Shown one piece after another: positions 1 to 6,216 of a stretch of 11,176 bases of DNA. Under the pieces are notes generated by a model. It was not told where the DNA came from. It did not search any database and saw only the letters and a list, made by a program, of their open reading frames with translations. Made by a program: the position numbers and the translations under genes. The DNA comes from Roseovarius sp. UBA6217 (GTDB lineage: Bacteria > Pseudomonadota > Alphaproteobacteria > Rhodobacterales > Rhodobacteraceae): contig DISF01000036.1 in the NCBI GenBank assembly GCA_002421985.1, forward strand, positions 19,276 through 30,451, written 5' to 3'. Numbering within the stretch: the first letter of the stretch is position 1; every line of letters starts with the position of its first letter.

Positions 1-413
1 TCCTGCATCGCCTGCAACAGCGCCGATTGCGTGCGCGGGCTGGCGCGGTTGATCTCGTCGGCCATCAGAAGCTGGCAAAAGATCGGCCCCTCGATGAACT
101 TGAACGCGCGGCGGCCATCACCGGCGGTTTCCAGCACCTCCGAGCCAAGAATATCGGCGGGCATCAGGTCGGGGGTGAACTGAACCCGATTCGTATCAAG
201 CCCCATCACCGTGCCCAGCGTCTCGACCAGCCGCGTCTTGCCCAGGCCGGGCAGGCCGATCAACAGGCCATGCCCGCCGCACAAAAGCGCCGCAAGCGAC
301 AGGTCAACGACCTGCTCCTGCCCGATGAAACGCCGGGTGATCGAGGCGCGCGCCTGCGCCAGCTTGTCCTCCAGCGCCTCCAGCCCGGCAACGAGATCGG
401 TCTCTTCGGTCAT
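1..413 (-). CDS. MoxR-family AAA+ ATPase, N-terminal part (runs off the left edge)
   Basis: 137 residues are visible from an ATG at 413-411; the rest lies outside the window. The Walker A motif GLPGLGKT is at residues 53-60. The segment RVQFTPDLMPADILGSE (about 76-92) is typical of MoxR proteins, and the Walker B region LLMADEINRASP is at about 115-126. MoxR ATPases act as chaperone-like assembly factors, often beside DUF58 and von Willebrand A-domain proteins; none of these partners can be seen here. A GGAG stands 7 nt before the ATG, supporting this start. The gene diverges from the DUF1285 gene, with 68 bp between the two start codons. The family call is firm; the client protein is unknown. 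Confidence 0.93.
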   Translation of the reverse strand, partial: MTEETDLVAGLEALEDKLAQARASITRRFIGQEQVVDLSLAALLCGGHGLLIGLPGLGKTRLVETLGTVMGLDTNRVQFTPDLMPADILGSEVLETAGDGRRAFKFIEGPIFCQLLMADEINRASPRTQSALLQAMQ

Positions 414-481
414 GACAAAACTCCGGTTGGCACTATATCCTATTGTGGAACGTATCGTTTGACATGGAAATGGCAAAAGCA
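414..481. promoter_or_regulatory. Divergent intergenic region, probable back-to-back promoters
   Basis: This 68-bp gap separates two outward-facing genes and is the least GC-rich stretch nearby (for example CTATATCCTATTGTGG). It should hold promoters for both. On the plus strand TTGGCA (427-432) resembles a -35 box, but no good -10 lies 16-18 bp downstream; TATCGT (453-458) is 20 bp away. On the minus strand TATAGT is a possible -10. No single promoter can be assigned with confidence. Confidence 0.35.
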
Positions 482-1066
482 ATGAGCGCAAGGACCGTCA
501 CAACCCCGTCAGCCGAAAGCCTCGCCGCCTCGGCGCGCGCCGCGAAAGCCGACAAGCGCGGCCTGCCGCCCGTCCACCTGTGGAATCCGCCCTTTTGCGG
601 CGATCTCGATATCCGCATCGCCCGCGACGGGACGTGGTTCTATCTCGGCACGCCCATCGAACGGCCCGAACTGGTGCGGCTTTTTTCCACCATCCTGCGC
701 AAGGATGGCGAGAATTATTTCCTCGTGACTCCGGTCGAGAAGGTGGGAATCACCGTCGATGACGCGCCCTTTGTGGCCGTGGATTTCGAGGCAGAGGGCG
801 ACGGCACGGCACAAAACCTGCGATTCGAGACCAATGTGGGCGATCATGTCACCGCCGGTCCCGATCATCCGATCCGGGTAGAGCGCGACCCGCAGACCGG
901 AGAGCCTGCGCCTTACGTCCATGTGCGCGCGGGGCTTGAGGCGCTGATCGACCGCAAGAGCTTTTACCGCCTCGTCGAGATCGGCGCGCGCCGCGACGGG
1001 TGGTTTGGCCTGTGGTCGGGCGGTGTGTTCTTTCCGATCATTCCCGAGGCGGAATTGCCGCAATAG
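482..1066 (+). CDS. DUF1285 domain-containing protein
   Basis: 194 residues from the ATG at 482. The sequence is recognised as the DUF1285 family, of unknown biochemical function. Conserved-looking parts are LPPVHLWNP (28-36), the FCGDLDIRIARDGTWFYLGT block (38-57), VTPVEKVGI (82-90), VDDAPFVAVDF (92-102) and a C-terminal HVRAGLEALIDRKSFYRLV (147-165). There is no signal peptide or membrane segment, so a soluble protein is expected. In-frame ATGs at 443, 464 and 470 would add up to 13 residues. I prefer 482 because homologues I recall begin close to this point; the ribosome site is weak in every case. The gene diverges from the MoxR gene. Confidence 0.9.
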   Translation: MSARTVTTPSAESLAASARAAKADKRGLPPVHLWNPPFCGDLDIRIARDGTWFYLGTPIERPELVRLFSTILRKDGENYFLVTPVEKVGITVDDAPFVAVDFEAEGDGTAQNLRFETNVGDHVTAGPDHPIRVERDPQTGEPAPYVHVRAGLEALIDRKSFYRLVEIGARRDGWFGLWSGGVFFPIIPEAELPQ

Positions 1067-1081
1067 CCCCGCTCTTTGCAC

Positions 1082-1110
1082 TTGCGGCCTGCGGCGGTTC
1101 TGCGTAATCA
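1082..1110 (+). promoter_or_regulatory. Promoter of the tRNA-Gly gene
   Basis: TTGCGG at 1082-1087 and TAATCA at 1105-1110 are separated by exactly 17 bp, a sigma-70-type layout. The -10 ends 9 bp before the first base of the mature tRNA, so transcription would start almost at its 5' end. The boxes begin 15 bp after the DUF1285 stop codon, so the tRNA need not depend on read-through. Prediction from sequence only. Confidence 0.55.
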
Positions 1111-1119
1111 GGATGCGCT

Positions 1120-1193
1120 GCGGGTGTAGCTCAATGGTAGAGCGAGAGCTTCCCAAGCTCCAGACGAGGGTTCGATTCCCTTCACCCGCTCCA
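1120..1193 (+). tRNA. tRNA-Gly (anticodon CCC), CCA encoded
   Basis: The cloverleaf can be drawn by hand. The acceptor stem is GCGGGTG (1120-1126) with CACCCGC (1183-1189), followed by discriminator T and an encoded CCA (1191-1193). The D-arm is GCTC/GAGC (1129-1132, 1140-1143). The anticodon arm is 1145-1149 with 1157-1161 and loop TTCCCAA, giving anticodon CCC at 1152-1154, which reads GGG glycine codons. The T-arm is GAGGG/CCCTT with loop TTCGATT. The sequence closely resembles E. coli glyU. One oddity is an A-C mismatch in the first anticodon-stem pair (A1145, C1161). Confidence 0.97.
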
Positions 1194-1211
1194 TCCCGCT
1201 GCCCCTGTCAG

Positions 1212-2044
1212 TCACCGAGATGCGTGGCCCTCGCGGGCATCCCCCGTCACCCGATCCTGCATGAAGCGATAGAAAAACCGGTCACCGCCCGTCTCCATAT
1301 AGGCGCGGTTGAGCCGGGCCTTCGCCTCGAACGCGGCGCGGGCGGCGGGGTGGTGCTCCGGGGTAATGCGGGTCTCGCCCGCCTCGACGGCGCGGATATG
1401 CGCGCCATAGGCGGCCCCGACGCGCGCGGCAAAGGCCGTTTGCGCGGTGGTGCTTTGCGGATCGAGCGAGAGGATATAGGCCGCCTCGCCAACCGGCGCG
1501 CGCCCGCCGACGCATGACAGCACCTCCATCGCGTGCAGCACGTCCTGCGAGGGGCGATCCTGAAACGGACCGGCGAGATCGCGCCGGGTAACGGGATGAA
1601 AGCTCGCCCCCGTGCGCCCGAAATCGGCAAAGCCAAGGGTGGATTGCCCAGCCTCCGGCACAAGCAGGAGCGACTCGTCACCGCAGCGGATGTGCGTTCG
1701 GCCAAATCCGGCCCCGGCGCGCTCTGCCAGCGGCACAAGCGCCGCGAGATAGCCCGCCTGCCAGCGATCATCGGCATCCAGAAAGGCGATGATCGCGCCC
1801 CGCGCCGCGGCGATGGCCCGGTTGCGGGCAGGCCCCGCCCCGGTGGCCATGTGGTGATGCGCACAGCGGATAAGGCGCAGCCCGTAATCGGGCAGATCGT
1901 CATAGGCGCAGCCATCATCGGGGGCGAGCACCACCTCGACCTCCTCAAGCGGCAAGCCACAGGCCGCCACCGATTCGAGCGCCGCAGGCAGCGTGGCCCG
2001 CGCGCGATAGGCCGGGATGACGACCGAGACGCGCGGGCCACCCG

Positions 2045-2048
<4 letters not shown>
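1212..2048 (-). CDS. Family-2 glycosyltransferase (GT-A fold)
   Basis: 278 residues when started at the GTG at 2048-2046. The N-terminal strand VSVVIPAYRA (7-16) is the nucleotide-sugar binding start typical of GT2 enzymes. GPARNRAIAAARG follows at about 72-84, and LDADDRW at about 90-96 gives the metal-binding DxD motif. The acceptor and sugar cannot be told. The GTG overlaps the lpdA stop in a GTGA arrangement, which argues for translational coupling. An upstream TTG at 2072 would add 8 residues and a 28-bp overlap and is less likely. No signal peptide or membrane segment is seen. It is the last gene of the operon and converges on the tRNA gene, with 18 bp between and no visible terminator. 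Confidence 0.87.
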
Positions 2049-3439
<1,391 letters not shown>

Positions 3440-3468
3440 GGGTCAGTTCCTTTCGTTTGGGTCAGGAT

Positions 3469-3530
3469 GGGGGCGCTGCCCCCGTCGCCGTTCCGGCGAC
3501 TCCCCCGGAGTATTTAAGGCAAGATGAAGC
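3469..3530. repeat. Rhodobacteraceae-type palindromic intergenic repeat (two hairpins plus conserved tail)
   Basis: Two adjacent perfect hairpins stand here: GGGGGC/GCCCCC with a 3-nt loop (3469-3483) and GTCGCCG/CGGCGAC with loop TTC (3484-3500). They are followed by the tail CCCCCGGAGTATTTAAGGC and AAGATGAAG. From memory, this hairpin-hairpin-GGAGTATTT layout occurs many times between genes in Rhodobacteraceae genomes. It fills most of the 92-bp gap between the MAPEG gene and lpdA. It could terminate or protect transcripts, or be a REP-like element. There is no T-tract on the operon strand after the stems, so a simple intrinsic terminator is unlikely. Confidence 0.6.
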
Positions 3531-3531
3531 A

Positions 3532-3927
3532 TCAGACGAGCGCCGCCAAGAGCATGAGCAGCGTGGCCGCAAAACCCACCGCCCAGATGAGCGAGCGCCA
3601 TGGGGTGAGGCCGAAATAATAGGCGGGGATGTAGGCGACACGCGCGCCGAGGTAGGTGAAGGCGCAGGCGGCGGTGAATTGGGTGGATTGGTCGGATAGG
3701 GTGACGGCGACGACGGCGATGGTGAAGAGGATCAGCCCCTCGAAATGATTGCTGAGCGCGCGGCCGAGGCGGGCGGTTTTGGGCGAGAGTTGATTGGAGG
3801 GCTCGCGGTCGCACGCGGACATGGTGTAGCCGGGGCCAAGCTCCCGATTCGCCGGGATGGCGTAGAGCAGGAATTGGACCGCTTGCAGCAGGGCGGCGAG
3901 GGTGAGGGCGGTGAGTTCGGGGGTCAT
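3532..3927 (-). CDS. MAPEG-family membrane protein
   Basis: 131 residues, the right size for bacterial MAPEG proteins, the family of microsomal glutathione transferases and FLAP/LTC4 synthase. Four membrane helices are apparent, at about 4-25, 58-77, 83-104 and 110-131. The stretch GRALSNHFEGLILF (55-68) carries the family pattern RAxxNxxE (Arg56, Asn60, Glu63). Arg96, Tyr99 and Tyr103 lie in ARVAYIPAYYFG. Eukaryotic members bind glutathione; the activity of this prokaryotic branch is not known. It starts 13 bp after the preceding small membrane-protein gene. Nothing in it suggests a direct part in the TCA cycle. Confidence 0.88.
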   Translation of the reverse strand: MTPELTALTLAALLQAVQFLLYAIPANRELGPGYTMSACDREPSNQLSPKTARLGRALSNHFEGLILFTIAVVAVTLSDQSTQFTAACAFTYLGARVAYIPAYYFGLTPWRSLIWAVGFAATLLMLLAALV

Positions 3928-3940
3928 GCGTGTTGCCTGG

Positions 3941-4306
3941 TTATCGGTTCTTCCGGCGGTCCGTTTCTCGGGACCATTCGATCTGGCGCATAACCGCCGT
4001 GTGAAACTCTTCCGCAGCCGCTTCGTCTAAAGCGTTGGCCTTCTTGAACCACAAACATGTAATTAACGACAGAAGAGAAAAGCACATCACTTTCCATGCG
4101 GGTGCAATAGCGAAGTTACTGAAGTGGTGACCTGTGCTCGCCTCAATGAATGCGTGGCCAACAAAAAGCGTCACCCCAAGATTTATCCACCGTAAAACGT
4201 GAAAAATTGAACTCCCGAAGCCGGAAGCCCAAAGGATTCCTGACCAAATAACACTTAGGGAAAGTGACATTACGATGATAGTGATAGCTGTCCCCAAGTC
4301 CCCCAT
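3941..4306 (-). CDS. Small membrane protein of unknown function, low GC
   Basis: 121 residues; no family recognised. Three membrane segments are likely, at about 6-30, 37-55 and 66-87, followed by a charged tail (KKANALDEAAAEEF, then Arg/Lys-rich). I chose the ATG at 4306-4304 because it overlaps the stop of the sucB-like remnant as TAATG; the frame stays open up to 4477, but the extra residues are only the out-of-frame reading of that remnant and of the 68-residue ORF. Base composition is far below its neighbours (24/60 G+C at 4021-4080 and 28/60 at 4201-4260, against about 42/60 in sucD), which points to recent acquisition. The ribosome site is weak, so expression may rely on coupling. Confidence 0.65.
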   Translation of the reverse strand: MGDLGTAITIIVMSLSLSVIWSGILWASGFGSSIFHVLRWINLGVTLFVGHAFIEASTGHHFSNFAIAPAWKVMCFSLLSLITCLWFKKANALDEAAAEEFHTAVMRQIEWSRETDRRKNR

Positions 4307-4413
4307 TACAAATCCACCAGCAACCGGCGCGGGACTTTGAGGGCCTCTTTCACGCGCACCAAGAACGTCACCGCGCCTTTGCCGTCGACTATGGGAATAT
4401 CTGACCGTCTCAT
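4306..4413 (-). pseudogene. sucB: Duplicated 3' fragment of sucB (E2 C-terminus), degenerate
   Basis: 4306-4389 aligns without gaps to 4699-4782, the end of the full sucB, with 74 of 84 bases identical. In the sucB frame it reads VDGKGAVTFLVRVKEAL, then KVPRRLLVDL and TAA, differing from true SucB in only 3 of 27 residues; 6 of the 9 changed codons are synonymous. The catalytic His-x3-Asp element is broken, since the residues before VDGK are SDIPI where SucB has YDHRV. An ATG at 4413-4411 keeps a 35-residue ORF open; it overlaps the upstream stop as ATGA, and its own stop overlaps the next start as TAATG. The fragment cannot be an active acyltransferase. It may serve as a coupling leader or be a pure scar. 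Confidence 0.85.
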
Positions 4414-4616
4414 CCCGCCACCGCCAGCGTTTCGCGGGCCTTGGCAATCGCCTCGTCCAGAGACCGTCCCGCCTCATGCGCCTTCACGATCCGCTCTAGC
4501 GCCGCGCGCAGGCGGGCGGCTTCGCCGGGGGTGGCGGGGCGGGCGCGGGCGAAGAAATCCGCGTCGAGGGGCGGGTTCTCGTCAAAATCTTCAGGCGGCT
4601 TGGGGCGGATGCTCAT
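4410..4616 (-). CDS. Small hypothetical protein with BrnA-antitoxin-like motif
   Basis: 68 residues. A strong Shine-Dalgarno GGAGG (complement of 4625-4629) lies 8 nt before the ATG, which argues that it is translated. The N-terminal part is proline- and acid-rich, and NPPLDADFFARARPA (14-28) resembles the segment PPLTDEFFARAR found before the ribbon-helix-helix domain of BrnA-type antitoxins. No such DNA-binding domain follows; the C-terminal 40 residues look helical (RLRAALERIVKAHEAGRSLD and onward). No BrnT-like toxin is adjacent. Function is unknown; the antitoxin resemblance is motif-level only. It sits between the two sucB 3' ends. Confidence 0.6.
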   Translation of the reverse strand: MSIRPKPPEDFDENPPLDADFFARARPATPGEAARLRAALERIVKAHEAGRSLDEAIAKARETLAVAG

Positions 4617-4632
4617 GGGATTTCCCTCCGGT

Positions 4633-4690
4633 TGGGTTATTGGTGGGCTTCGCCCACCCTACGTGACACCGTAGGGTGGGTGGCAACCCA
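4633..4690. repeat. 58-bp palindromic element behind sucB
   Basis: The ends are 6-bp inverted repeats, TGGGTT (4633-4638) and AACCCA (4685-4690). Inside is a perfect 11-bp inverted repeat, CCCACCCTACG (4653-4663) and CGTAGGGTGGG (4670-4680). A competing hairpin, GGTGGGC/GCCCACC (4642-4658), uses part of the same sequence, so the two folds exclude each other. The element begins 8 nt after the sucB stop and ends just before the ribosome site of the 68-residue ORF. It resembles REP/MITE-type GTAGGGTGGG repeats. There is no U-tract, so it is not a standard terminator. Confidence 0.65.
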
Positions 4691-4698
4691 TCATTCCC

Positions 4699-6216
4699 TT
4701 ACAAATCCATCAACAACCGGCGCGGGTCTTCGAGCGCCTCTTTCACGCGCACGAGGAAGGTCACGGCACCTTTGCCGTCGACCACGCGGTGATCGTAGGA
4801 AAGCGCGAGATACATCATCGGGCGGATGACCACCTGGCCGTTGATGGCTACGGGCCGGTCCTGGATCTTGTGCATCCCCAGAATGCCCGATTGCGGGGGG
4901 TTGAGGATGGGCGAGGACATGAGCGAGCCGTAGACGCCGCCATTGGAGATGGTGAAGGTGCCGCCCTGCATCTCGGCCATGGAGAGCTTGCCGTCGCGGG
5001 CGCGGGCACCTTTCTCGGCGATGGCCTTTTCGATGGCGGCAAAGGACATCTGATCCACATCGCGGATGACCGGCACGACAAGGCCGGTGGGCGTGCCCGC
5101 CGCGATGCCCATATGCACGAAGTTCTTGTAGACCACATCGGTGCCGTCGATCTCGGCGTTGACCTCGGGCACCTCTTTCAGCGCGTGCACGCAGGCCTTG
5201 GTGAAAAACGACATGAAGCCAAGGCGCACGCCATGCTTCTTGAAGAATTCGTCCTTGTACTGGTTGCGCAGCGCCATCACCTCGGTCATGTCCACCTCGT
5301 TATAGGTGGTGAGCATGGCGGCGGTGTTCTGCGCGTCCTTGAGGCGGCGGGCGATGGTCTGGCGCAGGCGCGTCATGCGCACGCGTTCCTCGCGGGCGGC
5401 ATCCTCGGCGGGCACTGGCGCACGCGGGGCCTGAGCGGGGGCGGCGGCGGGCGCGGGTTTCGGGGCCTGCGCGGCGCGGGCGACATCTTCCTTCATGACG
5501 CGGCCATCGCGGCCCGAGCCGGTGACCTGATCGCGCGAGACGCCTGCCTCGGCCATGGCCTTTTTGGCAGAGGGCGCATCCTCGACATCCTTGGCCGACG
5601 ATTTGGCAGGGGTGGTGTCGTCGTCGCTGTCGTCGGCTTTGGCGGGGGTGGCAGCACCCGCGCCGGAGGCGAGAATCGCCAGCTTGCCGCCGGCCTGCAC
5701 CGTCTCGCCTTCACCCGCGAGAATCTCGGTGAGCGTGCCCGAGACAGGGGCGGGCACCTCGACCGAAACCTTGTCGGTTTCCAGTTCACACAGCATCTCG
5801 TCGGCGCTGACCTGATCGCCCACCTTCTTGAACCAGGTGGCAACGGTCGCCTCGGTCACGCTTTCGCCAAGGGCGGGCACCATGACGTCGATACTCTCGC
5901 CGCCCTTATCGCTGCCCGTGTTGGCCGGCGCGGATTTGACCTCGGGCTTGTCGGCTTTCGCCGGGGCGGCCTTGCCCTCGCCTTCGGTGATGGTGGCAAG
6001 AAGGGCGTCGACGCCCACGGTCTCGCCCTCCTGCGCGACGATCTCGCCCAGGGTGCCAGCGGCGGGGGCTGGCACCTCGACCGTCACCTTGTCGGTTTCA
6101 AGCTCGCACAGCATCTCGTCGGCGGCGACCTGATCGCCGGGTTTCTTGAACCAGGTGGCAACGGTGGCCTCGGTGACGGATTCGCCAAGGGTGGGGACGC
6201 GGACTTCGGTGCTCAT
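4699..6216 (-). CDS. sucB: Dihydrolipoyllysine succinyltransferase (E2 of 2-oxoglutarate dehydrogenase), two lipoyl domains
   Basis: 505 residues, about 100 more than the one-lipoyl E. coli protein. Two lipoyl domains occupy about 3-80 and 109-184, each with ELETDK, giving lipoylated Lys43 and Lys149. An Ala/Pro/Lys/Asp linker follows, then the peripheral-subunit binding domain (DAPSAKKAMAEAGV to about 245), a second Ala/Pro linker, and the catalytic domain from about 275. The active-site motif YDHRVVDGKG has His476 and Asp480. E2 forms the core that transfers succinyl groups from E1 to CoA. The start at 6216 overlaps the sucA stop as ATGA; the frame is open further upstream to 6426, but that stretch lies inside sucA. 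Its 3' end is duplicated at 4306-4389. Confidence 0.97.
   Translation of the reverse strand: MSTEVRVPTLGESVTEATVATWFKKPGDQVAADEMLCELETDKVTVEVPAPAAGTLGEIVAQEGETVGVDALLATITEGEGKAAPAKADKPEVKSAPANTGSDKGGESIDVMVPALGESVTEATVATWFKKVGDQVSADEMLCELETDKVSVEVPAPVSGTLTEILAGEGETVQAGGKLAILASGAGAATPAKADDSDDDTTPAKSSAKDVEDAPSAKKAMAEAGVSRDQVTGSGRDGRVMKEDVARAAQAPKPAPAAAPAQAPRAPVPAEDAAREERVRMTRLRQTIARRLKDAQNTAAMLTTYNEVDMTEVMALRNQYKDEFFKKHGVRLGFMSFFTKACVHALKEVPEVNAEIDGTDVVYKNFVHMGIAAGTPTGLVVPVIRDVDQMSFAAIEKAIAEKGARARDGKLSMAEMQGGTFTISNGGVYGSLMSSPILNPPQSGILGMHKIQDRPVAINGQVVIRPMMYLALSYDHRVVDGKGAVTFLVRVKEALEDPRRLLMDL

Noticed and set aside
4307..4477. N-terminal extension of the membrane protein to 4477
   Set aside because: The added residues are Arg-rich, out-of-frame readings of the sucB remnant and the 68-residue ORF. 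The ATG at 4306 fits the TAATG junction and begins directly with a membrane segment.
3928..4698. Insertion sequence or integrative element
   Set aside because: No transposase or integrase is present. The duplication and palindromes fit a recombination scar and REP-like repeats better than a complete element.
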